From Rhizobiaceae bacterium (GTDB lineage Bacteria; Pseudomonadota; Alphaproteobacteria; Rhizobiales; Rhizobiaceae): a stretch of 39,551 bases of DNA. A program made the position numbers and the translations under genes. Below are positions 31,401 to 38,556 of this stretch, piece by piece. Under the pieces are notes generated by a model. That model had not been told where the DNA came from. It saw only the letters and a program-made list of their open reading frames with translations, and did not search any database. The first letter of the stretch is position 1. Each line of letters starts with the position of its first letter. The stretch lies in assembly GCA_027483885.1 (NCBI GenBank), contig JAIXTO010000187.1, positions 1 to 39,551 on the forward strand, read 5' to 3'.

Positions 31401-31474
31401 AATACCGGGAGGGACTCGAACCCTCGACATCCCCTTTTTGAGAAGGGCGCTCTATCCAACTGAGCTACTGGTGC
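31401..31474 (-). tRNA. tRNA-like gene, anticodon CAA, short variable loop
   Basis: 74 bases fold as a cloverleaf: D arm GCTC/GAGC, anticodon stem CCCTT/AGGGG with loop CTCAAAA (anticodon CAA at 31438-31440), 5-base variable loop, and T arm GAGGG/CCCTC with loop TTCGAGT. CAA should be leucine, but bacterial tRNA-Leu has a long variable arm and this one does not. The acceptor stem (GCACCAG with CCGGTAT) has two mismatches and a G-T pair, and no CCA is encoded. It may be a decayed or unusual phage or genomic-island tRNA rather than a working tRNA-Leu. Confidence 0.65.
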
Positions 31475-31572
31475 ACCCCACAAATAAGACGGGCACGCGC
31501 CGGCTACAAGGGTAGCTCATCCTCTGATAGTGAGCTGCACGTCAGCGTCCTCAGCGCGAAGCTCAAACGAAA

Positions 31573-31680
31573 ATCAAAAATTCCGGATTTAGGTGTCAAA
31601 ATTCCGGAATTCCGCGTCAAGCTACACCGGATTTAAGTGTCAATGTTGTCGGTCACCGTTATCCGGAAAAGGCGTCATTC
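31573..31680 (+). repeat. Tandem 21-23-base repeats, putative transposase-binding sites at the phage left end
   Basis: Four units share the pattern CCGGA-(A/T)TTA-N-GTGTCAA: CCGGA at 31583, 31604, 31627 and 31663, each followed about ten bases later by G(T/C)GTCA at 31593, 31614, 31637 and 31672. Spacing is 21, 23 and 36 bases. Mu-type ends carry several direct copies of a roughly 22-base MuA site within 180 bases of the terminus, just outside the repressor gene. Position and form both fit. The exact terminal TG cannot be fixed; TGTCAA at 31594 is one candidate. Confidence 0.5.
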
Positions 31681-32188
31681 TCCGTCAAAGCGCGGCAAAG
31701 CGTGGCAATGGGCTGAAAATAAACGGTTTTTTGTGGCCTGACGGCGGCAGTAAGTGGATCCGAGTTTGTCAGGCGGGCATGGCAAAAAGCGCGGAGCCGG
31801 CAGGTTTTAGAGGAAATTGGGTGAAAGCTTCGAGCGGGGTTTGAAAACGCCGTGAAGCGGGTTCAAGCGGGCTTCAAAGCCCGAATTTCCGGGGGATTGC
31901 CGGCTTCAAGAGATTTTCGAGAGATGGCGCGGGAAGCGGCGAAAACGGGCCGAAATCCAATTTAGAAAAGATCGATGCGATCTTTTCTCCGGCTGATCGG
32001 CGAAAACCCTTAAAAATCAGCGCGATCAGAGCGGATTTCCGACTGTTGAGAAAAGATTGGCGGGTCTGGTTTTCAGCAGGAGAAAAGATCGGTGGCCGAG
32101 CGTTCAAAAATCGACGATTTCAAAAAGCGCCCCGACGTTTTCGAGGAATGTTCTGCCATTCCCCCTGCATAGCTGATTTGCCTGCCGA
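31681..32188. other. Left-end non-coding region
   Basis: 508 bases without a supported gene, between the repeat array and the 3' end of the reverse-strand membrane protein gene. It holds a cluster of TTTGAA/TTCAA/CTTCAAA words at 31840-31885 and four copies of the word GAGAAAAGAT (one inverted) between 31964 and 32092. In Mu the corresponding end region binds transposase and host DNA-bending proteins, which may explain the repeats (inference). Confidence 0.4.
31964..31988. repeat. AGAAAAGATCG inverted repeat
   Basis: An 11-bp perfect inverted repeat with a 3-base centre. Related direct copies GAGAAAAGATTGG and GAGAAAAGATCGG begin at 32048 and 32080. The run of T in the second arm would also let it act as a terminator for rightward transcripts, but a protein-binding site is as likely. 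Confidence 0.5.
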
Positions 32189-32908
32189 TCAAAAGGCCTG
32201 CGCGGAGACGACGCGCTTAGTCGTCGGGTCATAGTCGCAGGAATAGGTGACGTGCTTCCATGCACCAAAGCCGTTCTGCAGTTTGAGCTTGTCGCCGGTA
32301 TAAGTGACGATGCCGGCCGCCTGATCTTTCCAGCGAAAGCGCGCAAGCTTTGGCTCCGACCAACCATCGGTCCACTCATAATCCCATTTGGCAAGTGACT
32401 GGATGGCAGTCGTGCAGTCGATCGAGGCTGAGCCGAAGGCAGCTTCCGCCCAGCAGCGCAGATCGCTGCGGCATGCGGCCTGCTTCTCATTCTCGGCTTG
32501 ACGTTTTGCGGCAGCGGCCTTTTCTTCTTCTTGCCTCAGGCGCTCGGCATCGGCCTTTGCCTGATCCGCTTTTTCCTGCGCGAGCTGCTCGGCCTTCACC
32601 TTATCCAGTGCTGCCTTTTCGTCGGCCATGCGAATTTCATCCTGGCGTCTTGCCTGCCAGATCGCAGGATCCGTCACGCCAGCTTTTTTAGCGAGGCTCT
32701 GGTCGGCGCTGTCTGTGAAACCGGCCTGCCGGGCGACCTGGTCGGCGCCAATCACCAAGAGACCCAAAGAGCCAATCAGCCCCAGAAAGCCGAGGCCCGT
32801 CATCTTCAGGCGGCGCCGGCGCCGGCCCTTGGCAAACAGGACGCCAAACAGACACCAGACCATAAATCCGATCGACGCCAAACCGCCAAGAAACCCCAGA
32901 ACCTGCAT
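32189..32908 (-). CDS. Membrane protein co-transcribed with the repressor
   Basis: 239 residues. Two transmembrane segments (about residues 4-24 and 37-56) are followed by an Ala/Lys/Glu/Gln-rich coiled coil (about 90-145). A compact C-terminal domain then has four Cys (CRSDLRCW, SIDCTT, YSCDYD) and many aromatic residues. The ATG has a GGGGGCAGGGGA ribosome binding site and lies 30 bases after the repressor stop, so both are probably made in lysogens. Such genes often encode superinfection exclusion or conversion factors. I do not recognise the family, so this is inference. Confidence 0.65.
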   Translation of the reverse strand: MQVLGFLGGLASIGFMVWCLFGVLFAKGRRRRRLKMTGLGFLGLIGSLGLLVIGADQVARQAGFTDSADQSLAKKAGVTDPAIWQARRQDEIRMADEKAALDKVKAEQLAQEKADQAKADAERLRQEEEKAAAAKRQAENEKQAACRSDLRCWAEAAFGSASIDCTTAIQSLAKWDYEWTDGWSEPKLARFRWKDQAAGIVTYTGDKLKLQNGFGAWKHVTYSCDYDPTTKRVVSAQAF

Positions 32909-32938
32909 TCCCCTGCCCCCAATTCTTGTCTCAAAATA

Positions 32939-33697
32939 TCACGGCGTGCGCATGATGCACATCACCCTGCCGATCGGCACGATCGTGGCGATCTCATCGC
33001 GGGTATAGGTCTCAGGGGGATAGCCGCCGAGCTGGTTATCCGAGACAAGATCAATGCGTTCATCTGCCCGCCAGCGGGCACGCTTGACCTTGATGCCTTC
33101 TCCGACACGAAAGACGAACACGCCATTGTCGTCGATGTCAGTCTTGCTGCGATCGATCAGCAGAAGCGAGCCATCGGGAATGGTCGGCATCATGCTTTCG
33201 CCGCGTGCAAAGATAACCTGCGATTGCTCTGGCGACGCCCCGATCCGGCGCATGAACGAGCGCGCCAGGACGATTTCCTCCGGCTCCTCGTCTTCGTCGA
33301 CCGGCACCAGCCCACTGCCCGCAGCTGCCGAAACGTTATAGCTGCTGATCCTGACGAAGCGCTCCTCTTTAGGCTCGATAGATACTCGGCGCATCGCCGC
33401 CGAGAACATGGCCTGCGCCTCGTCGTCGCTCACCCGCTCCTCGCTGGGACTGTTTCGCTCATGTTTCTTCATGGCGACGGAAAACTCGTTCTCATCCGGA
33501 TACCCTTCTCCGGTCAAAAGCCAATCGAGGCTCACTGCCGCGTTTCTTGCGATTGCCTCCAAGGCCCCTGGCTTAGGACTGGTTCCGGTAAGCCAATTCC
33601 CCAGCGTCCGTCTCGGAACGGCAATGATTTTTGCAAGCTCATTCAGCCCGCCAACGCGGGCAGCCGCAAGCCTGATCCGATCTCCCAGATCTTCCAT
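32939..33697 (-). CDS. CI-like repressor with HTH and S24 peptidase domains
   Basis: 252 residues. An XRE-type helix-turn-helix (about residues 15-60, NELAKIIAVPRRTLGNWLTG) is followed by a linker and a LexA/S24 domain with the nucleophile Ser in ARGESMMPTIPDG (about residue 167) and the general-base Lys in GEGIKVKRA (about residue 205). This suggests RecA-linked self-cleavage and SOS-inducible lysogeny. Mu's own repressor is not of this type, but related Mu-like phages use it. It is divergent from ner across the symmetric operator at 33703-33759. Confidence 0.87.
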   Translation of the reverse strand: MEDLGDRIRLAAARVGGLNELAKIIAVPRRTLGNWLTGTSPKPGALEAIARNAAVSLDWLLTGEGYPDENEFSVAMKKHERNSPSEERVSDDEAQAMFSAAMRRVSIEPKEERFVRISSYNVSAAAGSGLVPVDEDEEPEEIVLARSFMRRIGASPEQSQVIFARGESMMPTIPDGSLLLIDRSKTDIDDNGVFVFRVGEGIKVKRARWRADERIDLVSDNQLGGYPPETYTRDEIATIVPIGRVMCIMRTP

Positions 33698-33702
33698 TTT
33701 TA

Positions 33703-33759
33703 TCTATAGCCATAAGTGGCCACTTCGTCATTGACGACATGGCCACTTATGGCTATACC
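33703..33759. promoter_or_regulatory. Symmetric divergent operator-promoter
   Basis: An 18-bp perfect inverted repeat (TATAGCCATAAGTGGCCA at 33705-33722, complement at 33740-33757) flanks a short palindrome CGTCA-T-TGACG. Rightward boxes are TTGACG (33731-33736) and TATACC (33754-33759) with a 17-base spacer. Leftward boxes are ATGACG and TATAGA (33726-33731, 33703-33708 as complements), also with 17 bases. Each repeat arm fills a spacer and -10 region, so one bound protein could shut each promoter. Confidence 0.8.
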
Positions 33760-33793
33760 TTTCTATGTTCATAGACCAAATCACACCAGAAAA

Positions 33794-33815
33794 GGGAGGC
33801 CGGCCAGGGCCTCCC
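33794..33815 (-). terminator. Hairpin in the ner leader, T-run on the - strand
   Basis: GGGAGGCC and GGCCTCCC form an 8-bp stem with a 6-base loop. On the - strand it is followed by TTTTCTGG, so it would stop leftward transcription entering the operator. Rightward it has no T-run, so ner can be expressed. Confidence 0.5.
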
Positions 33816-33836
33816 CAATCCAAAACGAGGAATACC

Positions 33837-34187
33837 ATGCACCATGACCGCAATGCCGACAAGGCGACGAAACAGCGCCTTGACGAGATGCACCGGATCA
33901 AGCGGCTGCTGTCCGACAAGGGGCTGACCCTTGCCGGCATCGACAAGGACTACAAGCTTGCGGCTGGCACCTGCGGCAACACGCTGCAACAGGCCAACCT
34001 TGCCGGCGAACGTGCCATTGCAGCGGCACTTCGCATGCGCCCGCAGCATCTGTGGCGCAGCCGCTACCACGCGGATGGCGTTCGCCGTTCGCCGCAGCCG
34101 CCAGAGAATTACAAGCGCCCGCCTTCGATGCGCGAGCGCCGGGAACGTCACCTTTCAGATGCGGCCCCTCAACAGGATGCCGCGTGA
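33837..34187 (+). CDS. ner: Ner-like early regulator
   Basis: 116 residues from the ATG at 33837, with GAGG six bases upstream. The core (MHRIKRLLSDKGLTLAGIDKDYKLAAGTCGNTL...GERAIAAALRMRPQHLWRSRY) matches Mu Ner / Nlp, where IANAL...P..IWPSRY ends the domain. Ner represses early transcription and the repressor promoter to set the lytic course. It is longer than Mu Ner by a basic C-terminal tail. It is the first gene of the rightward early operon. Confidence 0.85.
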   Translation: MHHDRNADKATKQRLDEMHRIKRLLSDKGLTLAGIDKDYKLAAGTCGNTLQQANLAGERAIAAALRMRPQHLWRSRYHADGVRRSPQPPENYKRPPSMRERRERHLSDAAPQQDAA

Positions 34188-34495
34188 TGGCGTGGCGCGG
34201 TCTGTCTGCTGTTCTAGCCTTTGCCATCCGGCACCGGGTCACCCCTACCGGCAAGGCCTTTTCCGTTCTGGAAAGGCCCCGGCTGACCAGCCAGACCGAC
34301 CGCGCCACGGCCCTTAATGTCCCGATTTCGAGCGCCGTGCCAATGACCAAACGTCAGCCCAAGATAGACACACGCAACCCCTTCATTCCGTCGCATTCTC
34401 CCGTCTGCCGCGCAGCCGATACGGTGCTTTTGTTCAGCGTCGCATTGTTCGGCTGCATGGCGGGCGTGGCGGCTCTGTTGCGGCAGGTGCTGTGA
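34187..34495 (+). CDS. Small protein with C-terminal membrane segment
   Basis: 102 residues from the ATG at 34187, which overlaps the ner stop. An in-frame ATG at 34343 would give a 50-residue form that keeps the single transmembrane segment (TVLLFSVALFGCMAGVAALL). The N-terminal half has low-complexity composition and may be untranslated. No family is recognised. Part of the early operon, overlapping the next gene by one base. Confidence 0.45.
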   Translation: MAWRGLSAVLAFAIRHRVTPTGKAFSVLERPRLTSQTDRATALNVPISSAVPMTKRQPKIDTRNPFIPSHSPVCRAADTVLLFSVALFGCMAGVAALLRQVL

Positions 34496-34851
34496 TGGTG
34501 AACCTCTTTGATCAGCAGCAGATGTACGAGGCCACGCTGCATGCGGCCACCATGGCCGTGCAGGATGGTTTCCCGCATCTGAGCGTGCGCGACATTCTGG
34601 ACCCACCGCATATGTGGTTCGATGCCGCCCTTGCCCGTCAGGTCGTGATGCATCTGATGGTGCGCGAATTCGAGTGGCCGAAACGCCGTGTCGTCGAGGT
34701 GGAAGACCGCTCCCGCGAAGCCATCAACAGGGCGCTGCGCACCATCGATGGGCGGCTCGAAAATCGCCGTTTTGAAAACCACTACCGCAGCATGGCGCGC
34801 CAGGCGCGCGACCTTCTTTCCCTGCGGCTTTCCGATAGCGAGGCAGCATAA
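34495..34851 (+). CDS. Early protein with DnaA domain IV-like helix-turn-helix
   Basis: 118 residues. Residues about 25-105 resemble the DNA-binding domain IV of DnaA: FDAALARQVVMHLMVREFEWPKRRVVEVEDRSREAINRALRTID has the ARQxxMxL and R(D/S)xxxxxxAxRxI spacing of the DnaA signature. No ATPase domain is present. In a transposing phage such a protein might bind host DnaA boxes or the phage ends; this is inference. Early operon, overlapping both neighbours by one base. Confidence 0.55.
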   Translation: MVNLFDQQQMYEATLHAATMAVQDGFPHLSVRDILDPPHMWFDAALARQVVMHLMVREFEWPKRRVVEVEDRSREAINRALRTIDGRLENRRFENHYRSMARQARDLLSLRLSDSEAA

Positions 34852-35720
34852 TGGCCGAATTTAAACGTATCCCGATCGCGCAGATCGCCATCCCCGAGCG
34901 GTTGCGCGCGGTGGAAGAGGAACACGCGCTGGCGATTGCACAAAGCATCGTCGAGCATGGGCTTCTAAACCCGATCACCGTGCGCGCCACGCCCGCTGCC
35001 AACAAGGGAGAGACACCCTTCACGCTGGTTGCCGGGGCTCACCGGCTGCGGGCGGTTCAGCTGAATGATGAAAGCGACATCGACACGGTGGTGATCGAGG
35101 CCGACCGCCAAGAAGCCCAGCTCGTCGAGATCGTCGAGAACATCTTTCGCAATGAGCTTTCCGTCATGGACCGCGCCATCTTCGTGCAGTCCTACCGCGA
35201 CGTGTGGGAAGCAAGGTATGGGAAGATCGAAGCCGGCCGTCCGAATAATAGGGCCAACTTGGCCCAATTATTTGCTGACGAGGCCGAACGCGATAGTTTT
35301 TCTGCTCACGTCGCAGATCGGATGGGGCTCTCTCATAGATCTGTGAAGCGCCTCAATCAGATTGCCCAAAACCTCACCCCAAAACTTCGCGAGCAACTGC
35401 GCGGCACGGCTGCTGCCGATAATCAGTCGCTTCTGATCGACCTCGCCAAGCGCCAGCCGACCGAACAGGCCAAGATCGCGACGGCCATGGGCAAAGGCGC
35501 AAGCTTGCCGGATGTGCTCACCGCTTTGCAGCCGACAAAGGCAAAACAGCCCGACGACCGCAATTCGCAGGAGATTGCCAAGGCTGACCTGATCGTCGCC
35601 TGGCGCCGGGCTGACAGCGCCACCCGCGCCTTCTTCCTTCTCGACGCGCTGATCGATGCCGGCGTTGATGTGGAGCTGGCGACGAAGGTGAAAGACGCGC
35701 TGATGAGGTCTGGCCGATGA
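34851..35720 (+). CDS. ParB/RepB-like nuclease-domain protein
   Basis: 289 residues. The N-terminal ParB/sulfiredoxin-type domain shows IPIAQIAIPERLR, AQSIVEHGLLNPITVR, LVAGAHRLRAVQ and VEIVENIFRNELSVMDRA, which together form the CTP/DNA-binding ParB_N motif set. A helix-turn-helix follows (VADRMGLSHRSVKRLNQIAQNL, about residues 150-172). ParB-like proteins are common in the early regions of Mu-like phages from alphaproteobacteria; partition or transcription control are both possible. No ParA partner is present. Confidence 0.8.
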   Translation: MAEFKRIPIAQIAIPERLRAVEEEHALAIAQSIVEHGLLNPITVRATPAANKGETPFTLVAGAHRLRAVQLNDESDIDTVVIEADRQEAQLVEIVENIFRNELSVMDRAIFVQSYRDVWEARYGKIEAGRPNNRANLAQLFADEAERDSFSAHVADRMGLSHRSVKRLNQIAQNLTPKLREQLRGTAAADNQSLLIDLAKRQPTEQAKIATAMGKGASLPDVLTALQPTKAKQPDDRNSQEIAKADLIVAWRRADSATRAFFLLDALIDAGVDVELATKVKDALMRSGR

Positions 35721-36172
35721 CCCGCGACGCGAGCCAGATGGATTTCTTTCGCGAGCCGCTGTTTCCCAGCCGCACGCCTGCCCTCAAGGTCGATATCGAA
35801 CGCTACCGCGCAAAGATGAAACGGGCGATGGCGCGCGCCATCCGCGAATGCCCGTTCGACCGGCAGACCATTGCCGTTCGCATGGCGCAATATCTCGGCC
35901 TGCCCTCGATCAGCAAGACGATGGTGGATGCCTATACGGCCGAGAGCAAGAGCGGCCACGACATCACGCTCGTGCGGTTTTCCGCCTTTGTCCATGCGAC
36001 CGGCGCGCTCTGGCTCTGGGATGAGGCCATGTCCGAACAGGGCGTGACGCTTCTGATAGGCGACGAGGCGCGGCTGGCGGAAATTGCCCTGCTCCAGCAG
36101 GAGCAAGACCGGATCAAGGCTGAAATCAAAGTGCTGAAGGCCTCGCCGGTTCGCGTGCGGAGGGAACGCTGA
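35717..36172 (+). CDS. Hypothetical early phage protein
   Basis: 151 residues. The middle (FDRQTIAVRMAQYLGLPSISKTMVDAYTAESKSGHDITLVRFSAFVHATG) looks like an XRE-type DNA-binding fold, and the C-terminal end is a charged helix. Proteins of this size with this segment accompany ParB and MuA genes in related phages, as far as I recall. It overlaps ParB by four bases and the next gene by one. Confidence 0.6.
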   Translation: MTRDASQMDFFREPLFPSRTPALKVDIERYRAKMKRAMARAIRECPFDRQTIAVRMAQYLGLPSISKTMVDAYTAESKSGHDITLVRFSAFVHATGALWLWDEAMSEQGVTLLIGDEARLAEIALLQQEQDRIKAEIKVLKASPVRVRRER

Positions 36173-36372
36173 TGGCAAAAGTTTCCCTGCCCAGCCAGAT
36201 CGGCGCGGTCGAGGCCATCACGACGGGCAAGTTTCCGCTTGTCGCCTCCAGCCAATCTGCGCGCGACCTGATGATGCAGCACCTGACGGCGGCAGCACAG
36301 ACGCTGCACTGGATACAGGCCCATGAGGCCGAGATCCGCGACTTTGTCACCAATAAAAACCGGGGGAAATGA
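36172..36372 (+). CDS. Small early phage protein
   Basis: 66 residues, soluble and mainly helical (SARDLMMQHLTAAAQTLHWIQAHEAEIRDFV). No recognised family. GGAGGGAACG lies before the ATG, and the gene overlaps the preceding stop by one base, so it is translated with the operon. Confidence 0.55.
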   Translation: MAKVSLPSQIGAVEAITTGKFPLVASSQSARDLMMQHLTAAAQTLHWIQAHEAEIRDFVTNKNRGK

Positions 36373-36374
36373 CC

Positions 36375-36530
36375 ATGCGGGTGCTTTTGCTTGTCACCAT
36401 CATTCTGATCGGCGCGCTCAACGTGGCGGGTCTTCTTTACCGCCGACGCATCTCCTTTGCCATGATTGCCGGCGCCAGCGTCATCCTTGTGGCCTTTGCC
36501 ATTGGTTGCCTCATTGAGGTGGCGGCATGA
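36375..36530 (+). CDS. Short two-helix membrane protein
   Basis: 51 residues. Two hydrophobic segments (residues about 2-21, MRVLLLVTIILIGALNVAGL, and 29-48) are separated by YRRRIS. It starts two bases after the previous stop with GGGGGAAA upstream, and its stop overlaps the transposase ATG (ATGA). It sits between the early genes and MuA, in the same operon. The function is unknown. Confidence 0.6.
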   Translation: MRVLLLVTIILIGALNVAGLLYRRRISFAMIAGASVILVAFAIGCLIEVAA

Positions 36531-38503
36531 AGGACTGGTTTACCGTTGCGGAACTGGTGACGCTGAAGCTGCCGGACCTGCCGACAACAGCGGCCAATAT
36601 CCGCGCGCATTGCAAGCGCCATGGCTGGGAGGCCGGCCCGTTCTGCCAGGTGCGCAAGACCGGGACAAAGCCGGCGCTGGAGTTTCATATCTCGCTGTTG
36701 CCCCAGGCGGCACGGCTGACGCTGGAGCTTGCCGAACAGGCGGGCGATGGCGAGACACCTGCCGAGCTGCTTGCCCGCAAGAATGCACTGTGGTCGCGGT
36801 TCAACCGGCTTTCAAAGGCACAGAAAACACTCTGTGAAACCCGTTTGAATGTTTTGAAGCGTGTGGAGCTTCTGGTTTCCGAGCGCGGCGTATCGCGCAC
36901 ATCGGCCGTTGCCATGGCAACCTTCGATGCCGGTGTGCAGAAGAGCGCCTATTACGAATGGCGCCAGATGACGCATGGCCTTGACCAGGATGACTGGCTG
37001 GCAGCGCTTGCGCCTTCCACGGCGTTTGCCAATGGCGAGGTTTCGGAAACGGCGGATTGCCACCCGCAGGCCTGGGCGGTTCTGAAATCCGACTTCCTGC
37101 GGCCGGAGCGCCCGAGTTTTTCCGCCTGCTATCGCCGTGTTGAACGCACCGCCAAGCGCGAAGGCTGGGCACCGCTTCCTTCGGAGCGGACGCTGCGCCG
37201 CAAGTTCGACAAAGAGGTTCCGAAGGCCGTGCAGGTCTTGTGCCGCGAGGGCAAGGACAAGGCGAAGGGGCTTTATCCGGCCCAGCGCCGCACGCGCACG
37301 CATCTGCACGCCATGCAGCTCGTTAACATGGACGGTCACAAGCTGGATGTGTTCGTGACGGTGCCATGGTCGAAGAAGCCTGTGCGCATGTATCTCGTCG
37401 GCATTCAGGATCTTTATTCTGGAAAAATTCTCGCCTTCCGCCTGTCAGATGCGGAGACCTGGGAAGTGGTACGCCTGACGATCGGCGACATGGTCGAGGC
37501 CTACGGCATTCCTGACGGCATCTATCTCGACAACGGGCGAGCCTTTGCCTCGAAATGGATTACCGGGCAGACCAAGAAGCGTTTCCGCTTCAAGGTGAGG
37601 GAAGAGGAGCCGATGGGGCTTCTCACCACGCTTGGCGTCGATGTGACATGGACAACGCCCTATGCGGGGCAGTCCAAGCCGATCGAGCGCGCCTGGCGCG
37701 ATCTGACGGACAGCATTTCCCGCCATCCGGCCGTGGCCGGCGCCTATACCGGCAACAAGCCGGACGCCAAGCCGGAGAATTACGCCAGCCGCGCCATTCC
37801 GCTCGACGCGTTCCAGCGGCACTGCACGGCCCGTATTGCCGAGCACAATGCCCAGGCGGGACGGCGGGCGGCAGCGTGCAAGGGGCGCAGCTTTGACGAG
37901 ACCTTTGCCGCTTCACTGGCGGAGCCCAGCACCATCGTGCGCTGGCCGACCTCCGGGCAGAAGGCGCTCTGGCTTCTGGCCTCCGACATCATCACCACAC
38001 AGAAGGGGTCCGGCGAGATCCATTTCCAGGGCAACCGCTACTGGTCGGGTGAGATGAACCAGATCGCCGGGCGCAAGGTGACGATCCGCTTCGATCCGGA
38101 CCGGCTGCATGACCCGGTGAAGGTCTACGATCTCGACAACCGGATGATCTGCGAAGCCGCCTGCATCGACGATACCAGCTTCAACGACATGGACGCCGCG
38201 CGCCAGCACAACCGCACCCGCAAGACGCACATCAAGGGTGCTGCCCTGATGAGAGAAGCCGAGGTGGCCTTTTCTGCCCAGCAGCTGGCCGACCTTTATT
38301 CACGCGGCGAACAGGTGGCCGAAAAACCGGAGCCCATGCGCCCGGTGGTGACGCGCATGGCCGGCAATCTCGCCATGGCGCCACGGCCGGATGACGAGAT
38401 CAGCGAAGACGAGGTTGCAATGAGATTTTCGAGGGCACTGGCACGGGCAACCGGCGGCGCCTCGATCCTGGAATTCCCGAAGGGGAATGCGTCCGGCGAG
38501 TAG
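36527..38503 (+). CDS. MuA-type DDE transposase
   Basis: 658 residues, matching MuA (663). An N-terminal winged DNA-binding region (WFTVAELVTLKLPDLPTTAANIRAHCKRHGWE) recognises the phage ends. The catalytic residues are D269 in NMDGHKLD, D335 in YLDNGRAF and E387 in KPIERAWRDL; in MuA they are 269, 336 and 392. The C-terminal Mu-transposase domain (about 490-560) and a tail that should contact MuB follow. It catalyses strand transfer during integration and replicative transposition. Confidence 0.93.
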   Translation: MKDWFTVAELVTLKLPDLPTTAANIRAHCKRHGWEAGPFCQVRKTGTKPALEFHISLLPQAARLTLELAEQAGDGETPAELLARKNALWSRFNRLSKAQKTLCETRLNVLKRVELLVSERGVSRTSAVAMATFDAGVQKSAYYEWRQMTHGLDQDDWLAALAPSTAFANGEVSETADCHPQAWAVLKSDFLRPERPSFSACYRRVERTAKREGWAPLPSERTLRRKFDKEVPKAVQVLCREGKDKAKGLYPAQRRTRTHLHAMQLVNMDGHKLDVFVTVPWSKKPVRMYLVGIQDLYSGKILAFRLSDAETWEVVRLTIGDMVEAYGIPDGIYLDNGRAFASKWITGQTKKRFRFKVREEEPMGLLTTLGVDVTWTTPYAGQSKPIERAWRDLTDSISRHPAVAGAYTGNKPDAKPENYASRAIPLDAFQRHCTARIAEHNAQAGRRAAACKGRSFDETFAASLAEPSTIVRWPTSGQKALWLLASDIITTQKGSGEIHFQGNRYWSGEMNQIAGRKVTIRFDPDRLHDPVKVYDLDNRMICEAACIDDTSFNDMDAARQHNRTRKTHIKGAALMREAEVAFSAQQLADLYSRGEQVAEKPEPMRPVVTRMAGNLAMAPRPDDEISEDEVAMRFSRALARATGGASILEFPKGNASGE

Positions 38504-38556
38504 TGCCGGGCGAAGACTGCCGAAATGTAATGCGTACGGTTCCGACCAAAAAAGAA

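Noticed and set aside
31286..31483. Reverse ORF with VAQLDRAPFSKRGCRGFESLP
   Set aside because: This peptide is the usual conceptual translation of a tRNA gene on the same strand; the tRNA-like cloverleaf at 31401-31474 explains it.
31573..31680. Short repeats as a CRISPR array
   Set aside because: Units are only about 17 conserved bases, vary in spacing and sequence, and leave no true spacers; transposase sites fit better.
32498..33709. 403-residue forward ORF across the repressor and membrane protein genes
   Set aside because: The reverse strand carries clear HTH/S24 and transmembrane signatures, and the forward frame would erase the operator.
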